64,000 nucleotides of DNA, from contig CAZONI010000002.1 of assembly GCA_964581175.1 (NCBI GenBank), forward strand, positions 1-64,000, given 5' to 3'. The notes under the pieces are model-generated. The model was given only the letters and a program-made list of their open reading frames with translations, was not told the DNA's origin and searched no databases. Source of the DNA: B46-G9 sp964581175 (GTDB lineage Bacteria > Desulfobacterota > DSM-4660 > Desulfatiglandales > Desulfatiglandaceae). The translations under genes and the position numbers were made by a program. Of this stretch, positions 8,604 to 17,209 are shown piece after piece (position 1 is the stretch's first letter; each line of letters begins with the position of its first letter).

Positions 8604-9523
8604 TGTTTGTGTTTCTCACCAAGAGATTGGGACAATCCATTATTATCCTTTTCGGGGTAACCCTCATCACTTTCAGCCTCTCATTTCTTATGCCCGCTGA
8701 TCCGGTAAGAATGATTGCGGGACGCAGCGCCACAAGGACTACGGTAGAATCTATCCGTAAAGAGCTCGGGCTCGATCGCCCGGTCCCTGTCCAGTACATA
8801 AAATACCTGGGCCGTCTCGTAAGGGGAGATATGGGAAGGTCGTATAAGCAGAAGACCCGGGTAGGAGAGCTCATCCTGAGCCGTCTCCCTGCGACACTCT
8901 TGCTCATGATAGGGACTATCTTTTTTGAACTCCTGATTGGACTTCCAGCGGGCATCCTTGCAGCCACAAAACGGGGGAAAGCCGCTGACACCTGGATCAT
9001 GACCCTGTCTTTTGGCGGCGTTTCCATCCCGCAGTTTGTCCTGGGTCTTTTGCTTTTGTATGTTTTTGCAAATATACTGCCTATTTTTCCATTGGGAGGA
9101 TATGGTTCCCTGAAGCATTTGGTTCTTCCTGCTTTGACCCTAGGAATTTCCGGGGGAGGCTGGTATTCTCGTATGATGCGTTCCAGCATGGTGGACGTTC
9201 TGCGTGAGGATTATATCCGAACGGCACGAGCCAAAGGCCTGAGCGAGCGTACGGTCGTACTAGTGCACGGTCTTCGAAATGCTATTTTGCCGGTGATAGC
9301 CATGATAGGCCTTGACATAGGCATTTTTATGGCGGGTGCGGTTGTGGTGGAATCAGTCTATGGTTGGCCGGGGATCGGACAATTGGCATGGCAGGCCATA
9401 CAGGTGGTTGATATTCCAATTATCATGGGCGTTACACTCGTGGCTGCCATCGGAATTGTTCTCGGCAACCTGTTGGCTGATCTGGTAATGCCGTTCATAG
9501 ATCCGCGTATCTATCTGCATTAA
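8603..9523 (+). CDS. DppB/OppB-type ABC transporter permease
   Basis: The 306-residue permease has six membrane helices and the DppB features: an N-terminal LTKRLGQSIIILFGVTLITF helix, a periplasmic ELGLDRPVPVQYIKYLGRLV segment, and the EAA loop YIRTARAKGLSERTVVLVHG. The ATG at 8603 overlaps the stop of the DppC-type gene; a TTG one codon earlier is less likely. It pairs with the preceding permease to form the translocation pore of the importer. The next gene, the binding protein, starts 42 bp on behind its own ribosome site, so higher expression of that protein is possible. Confidence 0.92.
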   Translation: MFVFLTKRLGQSIIILFGVTLITFSLSFLMPADPVRMIAGRSATRTTVESIRKELGLDRPVPVQYIKYLGRLVRGDMGRSYKQKTRVGELILSRLPATLLLMIGTIFFELLIGLPAGILAATKRGKAADTWIMTLSFGGVSIPQFVLGLLLLYVFANILPIFPLGGYGSLKHLVLPALTLGISGGGWYSRMMRSSMVDVLREDYIRTARAKGLSERTVVLVHGLRNAILPVIAMIGLDIGIFMAGAVVVESVYGWPGIGQLAWQAIQVVDIPIIMGVTLVAAIGIVLGNLLADLVMPFIDPRIYLH

Positions 9524-9565
9524 CGGTATGGGTGATTGTTAACCTTAAACTGAGGGAGGAAAGAG

Positions 9566-11194
9566 ATGAAGAGAATTTTGGCATCGGTTTTGGTCGTATT
9601 TGTATGTGGTTTGTTTTTCCCATCGGCGGGAATGGCAGGGGAAGCGATCAAGCAGGGTGGAACGATGATTGTCACCTATAAGGATGACATCAGTACATTG
9701 GACCCTGCCATCGGATATGACTGGCAAAACTGGTCTATGATTAAAAGCCTGTTTAACGGTCTCATGGACTATGAACCGGGGACGTACCATTTGAAGCCTG
9801 ATCTGGCCGAGAGCTTCAAGATTTCTCCGGATGGAAAGACCTATACCTTCAAGATACGGAAAGACGTCAAGTTTCACAATGGAAGAAAACTCACTGCCGA
9901 AGATATCAAGTATTCCATTGAAAGGGCCGTTAATCCGAAAACAGAAAGCCCCGGGCAGGGATTTTTCCATAGCATAAAGGGATATGATGATATGGTTGCG
10001 GGCAAGGCAACCACCTTATCGGGAATGACGGTAGTAGATCCCTACACTCTAAAGATTGAGCTCTCTCATCCGGATGCAACGTTTTTGCATGTGATGGCAA
10101 TCAATTTTGCCTTTGCTGTGCCGAAGGAAGAAGTGGAGAAGTGGGGACAGGATTTCGGGAAACATCCGGTGGGGACCGGCGCATTCATGCTGAAGGAATG
10201 GAAGTTGGGCCAGCGCGTCGTCTATGTTCGCAACCCGAACTATTACAAACCGGGTCTCCCGCGCCTTGACAAGATTATCTTCGAGGTGGGACAGGAGCCC
10301 ACCGTGGCCCTGTTGCGTCTCCAGCGTGGCGAGGTTGATATCCTTGGTGACGGAATTCCTCCTGCCCGGTTTCTCCAGGTCAAGAACGACCCCAAGAATG
10401 CCGGGATGATTATCGAGGGGGGGCAATTGCATACGGGTTATATTTCCATGAATGTCCGCATGAAACCCTTTGATAACGTCAAAGTACGGCGAGCGGTCAA
10501 CATGGCCATCAACAAGAAGCGGATCTGCAAAATTATAAACAACAGGGCGATACCGGCCAACCAGCCCCTGCCTCCGAGTATGCCGGGCTATGACAAGAAC
10601 TACAAGGGCTACCCCTACAATCCTGCAAAGGCGAAGGCGCTTTTGAAGGAAGCGGGTTACCCGAACGGATTCACGACAGAGCTGTATGCCAACAATACGG
10701 ACCCGAACCCACGTATCGCTCAGGCTATCCAGCGGGACCTGGCCGAGATCGGCATAAAGGCGGACCTCAAAACGCTGGCGCAGTCGGCGGTCATCGCTGC
10801 CGGGGGGGAACCGGATCAGGCTCCCATGATATGGTCCGGCGGTATGGCGTGGATTGCCGATTTTCCTGACCCTTCCAACTTCTATGGCCCCATACTGGGC
10901 TGTGGCGGCGCGGTAAAAGGCGGCTGGAACTGGTCGTGGTATTGCAATAAGAAAATAGATGTCAGGGCTGAAGCGGCCGACTCTTTGAGCGACCCTTCGA
11001 AAACCGAAGAGCGCAACGAAATGTGGCGCTCCATATTTATCGACATCATGAAGGACGCGCCTTGGGTGCCCATTTTTAATGAGCAGCGTTTTACGATGAG
11101 GGCGAAGCGCCTGGGCGGCCCGGATTCTATTTTTGTCGACCCAGTACATATTCCGGTCAACTATGAATATGTCTATGCCAAAGACGCTCAATAA
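9566..11194 (+). CDS. Peptide/nickel-type ABC transporter substrate-binding protein (SBP_bac_5)
   Basis: The 542-residue periplasmic protein has a signal peptide (MKRILASVLVVFVCGLFFPS, cleaved near GMAG) and no lipobox cysteine. The SBP_bac_5 fold is shown by STLDPAIGYDWQNWSMIKSL near the start, DLAESFKISPDGKTYTFKI, the KFHNGRKLTAEDIKYSIERA segment (about residues 100-120) and VRRAVNMAINKKRI in the second lobe. It captures the substrate and delivers it to the two permeases encoded upstream. The ribosome site GAGGGAGGAAAG precedes the ATG. It is followed by a 14-bp stem-loop, a usual arrangement for raising binding-protein transcript levels over the rest of an operon. Confidence 0.92.
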   Translation: MKRILASVLVVFVCGLFFPSAGMAGEAIKQGGTMIVTYKDDISTLDPAIGYDWQNWSMIKSLFNGLMDYEPGTYHLKPDLAESFKISPDGKTYTFKIRKDVKFHNGRKLTAEDIKYSIERAVNPKTESPGQGFFHSIKGYDDMVAGKATTLSGMTVVDPYTLKIELSHPDATFLHVMAINFAFAVPKEEVEKWGQDFGKHPVGTGAFMLKEWKLGQRVVYVRNPNYYKPGLPRLDKIIFEVGQEPTVALLRLQRGEVDILGDGIPPARFLQVKNDPKNAGMIIEGGQLHTGYISMNVRMKPFDNVKVRRAVNMAINKKRICKIINNRAIPANQPLPPSMPGYDKNYKGYPYNPAKAKALLKEAGYPNGFTTELYANNTDPNPRIAQAIQRDLAEIGIKADLKTLAQSAVIAAGGEPDQAPMIWSGGMAWIADFPDPSNFYGPILGCGGAVKGGWNWSWYCNKKIDVRAEAADSLSDPSKTEERNEMWRSIFIDIMKDAPWVPIFNEQRFTMRAKRLGGPDSIFVDPVHIPVNYEYVYAKDAQ

Positions 11195-11210
11195 AGAACG
11201 ATAAAGAATT

Positions 11211-11261
11211 GACAGGATGAGGGAGAAGCGCATGGGACTCTGATTCGTCCCTCATCCTGTC
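11211..11261 (+). promoter_or_regulatory. Stem-loop after the binding-protein gene
   Basis: Perfect 14-bp arms GACAGGATGAGGGA (11211-11224) and TCCCTCATCCTGTC (11248-11261) enclose a 23-base loop. No T-run follows, so it is not a standard intrinsic terminator. It may be a transcript-stabilising or attenuating hairpin between the binding-protein gene and the amidase gene. Confidence 0.6.
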
Positions 11262-11333
11262 TTGATTGCAGGAGGGATTTCAAGGGACAAAGTTCATTGA
11301 ACTTACAGAATGTTAGAAAGAAAGGTTGTGACA

Positions 11334-12278
11334 ATGCCAGTAAAACCCGATTACCTCGTATCAGCAGGTCAAATTCACTATGGCTGGGATAACACGATCA
11401 AACCGGTTATGACAGTAGCATCCGGAAATGTCATAGAATTTGAGACCGTAGACGCTTCCGGAGGGCAGATAACTCCTTCTTCCAATCTCGATGATGTTGC
11501 GAAGCTTGATTTTTCCCGGGTCAACCCGGTTACAGGCCCGGTGTATGTAAAGGACGCAGAACCGGGAGATGTCTTGAAGATTTCGATCATCTCCATTTTA
11601 CTCTCTGAGTGGGGGTGGACCGCGGTTATTCCCGGGTTCGGCCTATTGGCGGACCGATTCGAGGACCCTGCACTCTACATTTGGGAATGTGACCCGAAAT
11701 CGCTCGCGTCGGCCCGGTATCTGAAGGGAGCAAGGGTACCGCTGAAACCTTTTCCCGGAACCATAGGTGTCGCTCCAGGCGCTGAAGGCGAACACAGTGT
11801 GGTAAATCCCCGCCGGGTTGGAGGAAATATGGATACCCGTGACGTCAGTGTGGGATCGGTGCTTTATTTGCCTGTTGAAGTCCCGGGAGCCCTGTTTTCA
11901 GTAGGCGACGGACATGCCGCGCAAGGGGACGGTGAGGTCTGCGGCACAGCAATTGAAAGCCCCATGAACGTGACGGTGAAGCTGGAAGTTGTCAAGAATA
12001 TGCAACTGAATTTTCCCCGGATAAGCACCCCGGGACCGGTTACGCGGCATCTGGATGCGGACGGCTATGAAGTGACCACAGGAATCGGACCAGATCTCCT
12101 TGAATCTGCTAAAATGGCGGTGGGCGATATGGTAGACTTCATTTCCAGCAGTCGAGGTCTAACTCCGGTGGAGGCGTACATGCTTTGCAGTGTGTGCGCG
12201 GATTTGAGAATAAACGAAATCGTGGATGCCCCTGACTGGATTGTGTCCTGTTATTTCCCACGGGTTGTTTTCAGCTGA
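11334..12278 (+). CDS. Acetamidase/formamidase family protein
   Basis: The 314-residue cytoplasmic hydrolase belongs to the FmdA/AmdA family (PF03069), which releases ammonia from formamide, acetamide and related short amides. Signature features are the early GQIHYGWDNTIKPVMTVASG segment and the conserved SVGDGHAAQGDGEVCGTAIE motif near residues 195-215. GNMDTRDVSVGSVLYLPVEV before it is also typical. The ATG at 11334 is preferred, with AAAGG 8 bases upstream; an earlier ATG at 11310 lacks a ribosome site. Its place between the binding-protein and ATPase genes suggests that the imported compound, or a product of it, carries an amide hydrolysed here. That link is inference. Confidence 0.88.
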   Translation: MPVKPDYLVSAGQIHYGWDNTIKPVMTVASGNVIEFETVDASGGQITPSSNLDDVAKLDFSRVNPVTGPVYVKDAEPGDVLKISIISILLSEWGWTAVIPGFGLLADRFEDPALYIWECDPKSLASARYLKGARVPLKPFPGTIGVAPGAEGEHSVVNPRRVGGNMDTRDVSVGSVLYLPVEVPGALFSVGDGHAAQGDGEVCGTAIESPMNVTVKLEVVKNMQLNFPRISTPGPVTRHLDADGYEVTTGIGPDLLESAKMAVGDMVDFISSSRGLTPVEAYMLCSVCADLRINEIVDAPDWIVSCYFPRVVFS

Positions 12279-12305
12279 AAAAGTTTTCATCTGGGAGTTG
12301 TTAGA

Positions 12306-13286
12306 GTGCCGAAAGAAAATGAGCTCCTGAAAATCAACGATCTCACAGTCAGTTTTGCCACGGAAAAAGGTCCGGCAAAAGTGATCGAAAATATCTCTTT
12401 TGCCCTTGATAGAGGGAAGACTCTGGGCCTTGTAGGAGAATCCGGCTGCGGCAAGAGTGTCACTGCCATGTCTGTTATGAGGCTGCTCCCTTGTCCTCCG
12501 AGCAGAGTGGACTCGGGCGATATCCTGTTTGACGGGGTCAACGTGCTCTCGCTGACCGATAAGGATATGCGCAAAATTCGGGGGAACCGAATCGGGATGA
12601 TCTTTCAGGAGCCTATGACCAGCCTCAATCCGACCTTTTCAATAGGGTTTCAGATCGCGGAGGTTCTTCGTCTGCATCGGGGTCTCAACAACAGCCAAGC
12701 CCGCCGGCGCAGCGTGGAACTGCTTGATCTGGTGGGTATCGGGTCACCAAGGGCAAGGATTGATCAATATCCCCATCAACTCTCGGGCGGTCTGAGACAG
12801 CGGGTCATGATCGCCATGGCCCTTGCCTGCGATCCGGACCTGCTCATTGCAGATGAGCCGACTACTGCCCTGGATGTGACCATTCAGGCTCAGATCTTGG
12901 AGCTGCTCGCCCAGCTCCAGCAGGAGTTCGGCATGTCTATTCTCTTGATTACCCATGATCTTGGCGTGGTTGCGGAATTTTGTGAACAAGTTGTTGTGAT
13001 GTATGCGGGCAAGATCATGGAAAAGGCCCATGTGGAAGAACTTTTCAGCCATCCGCGGCATCCGTATACCCGCGGCCTACTTGCTTCGATACCAAAGATC
13101 GGCAATAAGACGCATCACCTTCCGACTATAGCAGGGATGGTGCCTGCGATTGATCAGCGGCCTGCGGGGTGCTATTTTGCAGACCGCTGTGAGCGTGCAC
13201 TGGATGTTTGTTTCCTTGAGGCCGCCACGCTTCAGCCCTTGAGAGAAATTCAACACTTAGCCTGTTGGAATCCGTATGAAGACTGA
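12306..13286 (+). CDS. DppD/OppD-type ABC transporter ATP-binding protein
   Basis: The 326-residue ATPase starts at GTG with GGGAG 8 bases upstream. Walker A is GESGCGKS (about residues 46-53), followed by the Q-loop MIFQEPMTSLNPTF, signature LSGGLRQR, Walker B LLIADEPTTALD and switch ITHDLGVV. The C-terminal oligopeptide extension carries a cysteine-bearing PAGCYFADRCERALDVC segment, which in related proteins binds an iron-sulfur cluster. With the DppF-type protein it forms the heterodimeric motor of the importer. It overlaps the next gene by 11 bp, so the two are translationally coupled. Confidence 0.92.
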   Translation: MPKENELLKINDLTVSFATEKGPAKVIENISFALDRGKTLGLVGESGCGKSVTAMSVMRLLPCPPSRVDSGDILFDGVNVLSLTDKDMRKIRGNRIGMIFQEPMTSLNPTFSIGFQIAEVLRLHRGLNNSQARRRSVELLDLVGIGSPRARIDQYPHQLSGGLRQRVMIAMALACDPDLLIADEPTTALDVTIQAQILELLAQLQQEFGMSILLITHDLGVVAEFCEQVVVMYAGKIMEKAHVEELFSHPRHPYTRGLLASIPKIGNKTHHLPTIAGMVPAIDQRPAGCYFADRCERALDVCFLEAATLQPLREIQHLACWNPYED

Positions 13287-14238
13287 TTTGCTGGTGGCAG
13301 AAAATCTTACCAAGTATTTCCCATCGAAGGGTGGACATGGATTTGTGCATGCTGTTGACGGCGTCAGCTTTTCCCTGGAGCGGGGAAAATCTCTGGGCGT
13401 CGTGGGAGAGTCCGGCTGTGGAAAATCCACATTGGCCCGAGTGCTTCTGCGTCTACTGGAACCGAGTTCAGGACGAATTCTGCTCGATGGAGAAGATCTG
13501 AACAGGCTGAACGCGCGTGAACTTCGGGCCAGACGCAGGCAGATGCAGCTTATATTCCAAGACTCTTACGCCTCCCTTGATTCCCGCCAGAAAATAGGGA
13601 ACATCATTGCCGAGCCATTAGTGGTTCACCGGGTCGGAGATCGGGGCAGGCGGAAGGAAATGGTGTTGGAACTGTTGCGAACAGTGGGACTGGAACCTGA
13701 AGCGGCATCCCGCTATCCGCACGAATTCTCAGGTGGGCAACGCCAGCGCATCGGCATTGCAAGGGCTATTGCTCTTCAACCGAAACTTGTCATTGCCGAT
13801 GAGCCTGTCTCCGCACTGGATGTTTCGATTCAGTCGCAGGTGCTCAACCTGCTGGTGGACTTGCGCGAACAGTTGGGCCTATCTTACATTTTCATTTCTC
13901 ACGATCTTGCGGTTGTGGAACACGTCTGCGATACGATTGCTGTGATGTATCTGGGTGAGATTGTGGAGAAGGCTCAAACTGATGCTTTGTTTTCGAAACC
14001 CAAACATCCCTATACTCAGGCACTACTTTCTGCTATCCCCAGGGTAGATCCTAAAAGGCGGGGCGCCCATCGAATCGTGCTGGAGGGGGATATCCCCAGT
14101 CCGGAAAATCCCCCCGAAGGATGTCGTTTTCATACAAGATGCCCGCAGGTAATGAAAATTTGCAAAATTCAAGAGCCCGAACCGCGATGGCTATCATCTT
14201 CAGGTGCTCACCTGGTCAAATGCCACCTCTATCAATGA
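13276..14238 (+). CDS. DppF/OppF-type ABC transporter ATP-binding protein
   Basis: The 320-residue ATPase has Walker A GESGCGKS near residues 46-53, the Q-loop LIFQDSYASLDSRQ, signature FSGGQRQR, Walker B LVIADEPVSALD and switch ISHDLAVV. The C-terminal domain contains PPEGCRFHTRCPQVMKIC, the cysteine motif of DppF/OppF proteins, which in homologues ligates an iron-sulfur cluster. It is the last gene of the operon. The region after its stop has no obvious intrinsic terminator but begins with a 36-bp dyad repeat at 14269. Confidence 0.92.
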   Translation: MKTDLLVAENLTKYFPSKGGHGFVHAVDGVSFSLERGKSLGVVGESGCGKSTLARVLLRLLEPSSGRILLDGEDLNRLNARELRARRRQMQLIFQDSYASLDSRQKIGNIIAEPLVVHRVGDRGRRKEMVLELLRTVGLEPEAASRYPHEFSGGQRQRIGIARAIALQPKLVIADEPVSALDVSIQSQVLNLLVDLREQLGLSYIFISHDLAVVEHVCDTIAVMYLGEIVEKAQTDALFSKPKHPYTQALLSAIPRVDPKRRGAHRIVLEGDIPSPENPPEGCRFHTRCPQVMKICKIQEPEPRWLSSSGAHLVKCHLYQ

Positions 14239-14268
14239 GTGCGCACCCTTCTGGATTGGAAACTCACT

Positions 14269-14304
14269 AGTGCCCAAAATCTGTTTATGGATGGGCCCTA
14301 ACTG
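14269..14304 (+). repeat. 36-bp dyad repeat, copy A
   Basis: The copy reads AGTGCCCA, 15 bases, TGGGCCCT, then AACTG, with CTGTTTATGGA in the spacer. Near-copies occur at 18231-18266 and, inverted, at 29506-29540, all intergenic. The dyad could be a REP-like element, a transposon-end relic or a shared regulator site. Confidence 0.7.
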
Positions 14305-14409
14305 AACAATTCTCGCCTGTTGTGTTGACGGCGAAGTTCACGCCAAAAGTGGAAGAGACACATCGTAAAGAATCAGTGCCGCCGGCGCCGGCGGCGTTAC
14401 CTACCGGCC

Positions 14410-14583
14410 TCAGGACCGGGTTGTGCACCTTCCGTCAAGGATACGGGAGCGCTTGGCCGTGTCCGTATCCATGTGGCATCTCTTGTATTTCTTTCCGCTT
14501 CCACACCAGCAGAGATCATTTCTCCCAAGTCTGGGAATTTCCCTGGGCTGCCGTGCACCGAGTAACTTGCTCAAGATTCCCAT
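14410..14583 (-). CDS. SEC-C motif mini-protein (57 aa)
   Basis: The 57-codon frame starts at an ATG preceded by AGGAGG with 4-base spacing. The centre of the peptide reads RNDLCWCGSGKKYKRCHMD, the zinc-binding SEC-C motif (CxC followed by CH) found at the C-terminus of SecA and in many small proteins, where it binds zinc and can contact SecB or ribosomes. Here it is the main content of a free-standing mini-protein, after an N-terminal part MGILSKLLGARQPREIPRLG. A GC-rich perfect palindrome (CCGCCGGCGCCGGCGG, 14382-14397) lies 12 bp past its stop and may form a transcript end, though no T-run follows. Function is unknown. The motif and ribosome site make the gene call firm despite its size. 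Confidence 0.75.
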   Translation of the reverse strand: MGILSKLLGARQPREIPRLGRNDLCWCGSGKKYKRCHMDTDTAKRSRILDGRCTTRS

Positions 14584-14758
14584 ATGTCCTCCTCAAATGA
14601 TGACGCTCAAGAGTACCCGTCCACAAATGCGCGTCGGGCTCTATCAAGTTCACAATCTAGAAAGAGGGAGCATAGGGAGCTTTTGTCGGGCAGTCAAGCG
14701 AAAAGGGCATGTATAGAGCGCATGGAGTTCAAAATAGCTCTCCAGAAAGGGCCTGCTA

Positions 14759-14790
14759 TTGTAAACCTCAAAAATATACTAGGTTGACAA
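14759..14790 (+). promoter_or_regulatory. BirA operator (BIO box) upstream of birA-bioY-ECF operon
   Basis: TTGTAAACC, 14 bases, GGTTGACAA differs at one position from the bacterial BirA operator TTGTAAACC-N14/15-GGTTTACAA. It lies 47 bp before the birA start and overlaps the -35 of the likely promoter, so biotinyl-AMP-loaded BirA should repress the operon. The encoded BirA has the N-terminal winged helix this requires. Confidence 0.9.
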
Positions 14791-14812
14791 TAAAACGGGG
14801 CGGTGCTATGAG
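14784..14812 (+). promoter_or_regulatory. Probable sigma-70 promoter of birA operon
   Basis: TTGACA at 14784-14789 and TATGAG at 14807-14812 are 17 bp apart. The -35 hexamer is embedded in the right half of the BirA operator. A TATACT inside the operator spacer is a second candidate -10 without a good -35. Confidence 0.5.
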
Positions 14813-14836
14813 AGGTGCTTCTCAGGGGAGGTTTTC

Positions 14837-15808
14837 ATGGGCACAAAGCATGAGTTGCTCGCGTATCTCAAGGAGCATCAAGGAGACTGGATTTCAGGAG
14901 AGGCATTGAGCAAGAGACTTGGGGTGTCCCGTGCGGCGGTCTGGAAGCAAGTCTCCAAACTGCGCGATGCAGGATATGTAATCCGGTCATCTCCGAAAAG
15001 AGGGTATATTTTTTCGAGGGCCCCGGAAATGCTCCTGCCCGCTGAAATACGCGATGGGATCGATACTGAAGTCTTCGGCCGCAAGGAGATCGCCTATTTT
15101 TCCGAACTGGACTCCACCAACAGGAAGGCCAAAGAACTGGCCGTCGAAGGAGCGCCGGAAGGGACCCTGGTCGTGGCCGAGCAACAGACCAAGGGGAGGG
15201 GCAGGTTACGAAGAAACTGGCACTCCCCGTTTCAGGAGGGGATTTACGCGTCGCTGATCCTCAGGCCCAAACTGCCGCCCGCCGAGGCCCCCAAGATCAC
15301 GCTGGCAACCGGGGTATCCGTGGCAGAAACCCTCCTGGCGATCACTCCCGTGAAGCCCGCAATCAAGTGGCCAAACGACATCCTGGTCAATGGCAGGAAG
15401 ATCTGCGGAATCCTCACCGAAACCAGCACGGAAATGGACGCGATCGACTTCGTAGTGGTGGGAGTGGGAATCAATGTGAACAACCGGAAGTTTCCGGATG
15501 ACCTGCGAGAAATTGCTACCTCGGTATACCTGGAAACCGGAAGGACCTTTGATCGGGTGACGCTCATGCAGGAATTCCTGCGGCAATTCGAGCGCTCCTA
15601 TTCCCTGTTCCTTCGCTCGGGGTTTGAATCAATCGGAAAGCGGTGGAGGGAACTGGCGATGCTGCTCGGGAAAGAAGTGACGGTGCGTATGATAGACAGG
15701 ACCTGCAGGGGACGGGTCATGGAACTGGACCGCGACGGGGCCCTGCTTATCAAGAGTGAAAACGGGGAACTGGAAAGGATTTATTCAGGTGACATTCAAG
15801 TCCATTGA
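14837..15808 (+). CDS. birA: Bifunctional biotin-[acetyl-CoA-carboxylase] ligase / biotin operon repressor
   Basis: The 323-residue protein has an N-terminal winged helix (about 1-62; LSKRLGVSRAAVWKQVSKLR is the recognition segment), then the biotin protein ligase domain. The latter has the biotinyl-AMP loop GRGRLRRNWHSP (about 120-131) and KWPNDILVNGRKICGILTE with the catalytic lysine, and ends in the SH3-like C-terminal domain. It attaches biotin to carboxylase carrier proteins and, when loaded with biotinyl-AMP, represses transcription. The BirA operator just upstream indicates autoregulation together with the biotin importer genes. GGGGAGG precedes the ATG. The end overlaps bioY, so expression is coupled. 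Confidence 0.95.
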   Translation: MGTKHELLAYLKEHQGDWISGEALSKRLGVSRAAVWKQVSKLRDAGYVIRSSPKRGYIFSRAPEMLLPAEIRDGIDTEVFGRKEIAYFSELDSTNRKAKELAVEGAPEGTLVVAEQQTKGRGRLRRNWHSPFQEGIYASLILRPKLPPAEAPKITLATGVSVAETLLAITPVKPAIKWPNDILVNGRKICGILTETSTEMDAIDFVVVGVGINVNNRKFPDDLREIATSVYLETGRTFDRVTLMQEFLRQFERSYSLFLRSGFESIGKRWRELAMLLGKEVTVRMIDRTCRGRVMELDRDGALLIKSENGELERIYSGDIQVH

Positions 15809-16373
15809 CCGCGGGACGAAGAGCGAAAACGCTTCTTCCCTGCGGGGGCTGGTGTATGCAGCCCTTTTCGGGGCCGGGACAGCGGCAGGCGCATACATCA
15901 TAGTGCCCATACCGCCCGTGCCCATCACTTTGCAGACCCTGTTCCTGTACCTGGCAGGTGCGCTCCTTGGAGGCCGCCTGGCCCTGTTGAGCCAGGTGGT
16001 GTATGTCCTCCTGGGGATCATCGGGCTGCCGGTGTTCGCAGGTGGCAAGGCCGGTTTCGGCGTCTTGTTCGGTCCCACAGGCGGATATCTCATCGGGTTC
16101 CTGCCGGCGGCGTACATCGTGGGAAAATGGAACGAGGTGCTGAACGCACCGTCTTTCCCCACTGTGTTGGTGAGCATGATCGTTGGAACCATCCCTGTCT
16201 ATCTTCTCGGGGTTCTGCAGCTCTCATTCGTGGCAAAACTGGATTTGGTGAAGGCGGTTTCCGTGGGCATGCTCCCATTCCTGATCGGCGACGGGATAAA
16301 GATCGTGGCAGCGGCTCTGCTTGCCGGGCGCCTGACGGGATACTTGGGGGTCATCAGGAAGGATAATGATTAA
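15789..16373 (+). CDS. bioY: Biotin ECF transporter S component BioY
   Basis: This inner-membrane biotin-binding protein (about 194 residues) has six hydrophobic helices. Family motifs include IPPVPITLQTLFLYLAGALL near the start and GGKAGFGVLFGPTGGYLIGF in the middle, which surround the biotin pocket in BioY. GTG at 15789 is chosen because AAGGA lies about 10 bases upstream; a GTG at 15756 is also in frame but has no ribosome site. The frame overlaps the end of birA and the first 8 bases of the ATPase gene. Together with the ATPase and T component that follow it makes a complete dedicated biotin importer. Confidence 0.92.
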   Translation: MTFKSIDRGTKSENASSLRGLVYAALFGAGTAAGAYIIVPIPPVPITLQTLFLYLAGALLGGRLALLSQVVYVLLGIIGLPVFAGGKAGFGVLFGPTGGYLIGFLPAAYIVGKWNEVLNAPSFPTVLVSMIVGTIPVYLLGVLQLSFVAKLDLVKAVSVGMLPFLIGDGIKIVAAALLAGRLTGYLGVIRKDND

Positions 16374-17208
16374 GGCAAGAGATATTTCCTTTTCCTACGA
16401 GAGGGGACAGAGCCCGATCCTCAAGGCTGTCAGCCTGGACATCCCGGAAGGCGGTTACGTGGCTCTTATCGGGCCGAACGCGTGCGGCAAGACCAGCCTC
16501 CTCCGCCACCTTGACGGGCTGCTGATCCCTGACAGCGGAGAAGTGCTGGTGGACGGCCTGAACACTCGTGACCCCGGAGCGCTCAAGAAGATCCGGCAAC
16601 TGGTGGGCCTTGTATTCCAGAACCCGGACACCCAGATTGTGGGAACAACCGTGGAAGAAGACGTTTCTTTCGGGCCCGGCAATCTCAACCTCCCGTCTGC
16701 AGAGATAAAAAGGCGCGTGGAGACGGCCCTGGAGACCGTGGGCATGGAAAGGCATGCCAAGAGAGCTCCCCATACCCTTTCAAGCGGGGAAAAACAGCTT
16801 GTGGCCATTGCAGGAGTGCTTGCGATGAAGCCCAGGTACATCGCGTTTGATGAGCCCACCGCTAACCTGGACCCGACGGCACGGAAACGGGTCCTGGAGG
16901 TCCTGAAGAAATTACACCGGGAAGAGATCACCGTGATTCACGTGACGCACCAGATGGACGAAATCGTCCACGCGGACGAGGTGCTGGTCATGAGTGAGGG
17001 AACCATCGTCGGCCGGAGCAATCCCGGCGAGATATTGCCGAGAGTCGAGTGGCTGAAGGAGCTTGGGCTCGACGCCCCCAGGGTCACGGAACTGCTGTGG
17101 CAACTTCGGCGCATGGGAGCCCACGTCACACCCGAAGCCTTGACCCTGGACGATGCCTGTGAACACCTGTATGCGGCCATTGAAAAGCGCGGGCAAAGAG
17201 ACAGGTAA
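16366..17208 (+). CDS. bioM: Energy-coupling factor transporter ATPase (biotin, BioM-like)
   Basis: The 280-residue CbiO/EcfA-type ATPase has Walker A GPNACGKT (about residues 37-44) and the ECF-typical Q-loop GLVFQNPDTQIVGTTVEEDV. Signature LSSGEKQ, Walker B YIAFDEPTANLD and switch VTHQMDEI follow. The C-terminal extension binds the partner T component in this family. It overlaps the bioY end by 8 bp and ends one base before the T-component start. A single ATPase in the operon implies a homodimeric motor, as in BioMNY systems rather than in shared ECF modules with two ATPases. Confidence 0.92.
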   Translation: MIKARDISFSYERGQSPILKAVSLDIPEGGYVALIGPNACGKTSLLRHLDGLLIPDSGEVLVDGLNTRDPGALKKIRQLVGLVFQNPDTQIVGTTVEEDVSFGPGNLNLPSAEIKRRVETALETVGMERHAKRAPHTLSSGEKQLVAIAGVLAMKPRYIAFDEPTANLDPTARKRVLEVLKKLHREEITVIHVTHQMDEIVHADEVLVMSEGTIVGRSNPGEILPRVEWLKELGLDAPRVTELLWQLRRMGAHVTPEALTLDDACEHLYAAIEKRGQRDR

Positions 17209-17209
17209 G

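Noticed and set aside
10049..11233. Long minus-strand frame of 394 codons
   Set aside because: It lies opposite the clear SBP_bac_5 gene and is an antisense shadow.
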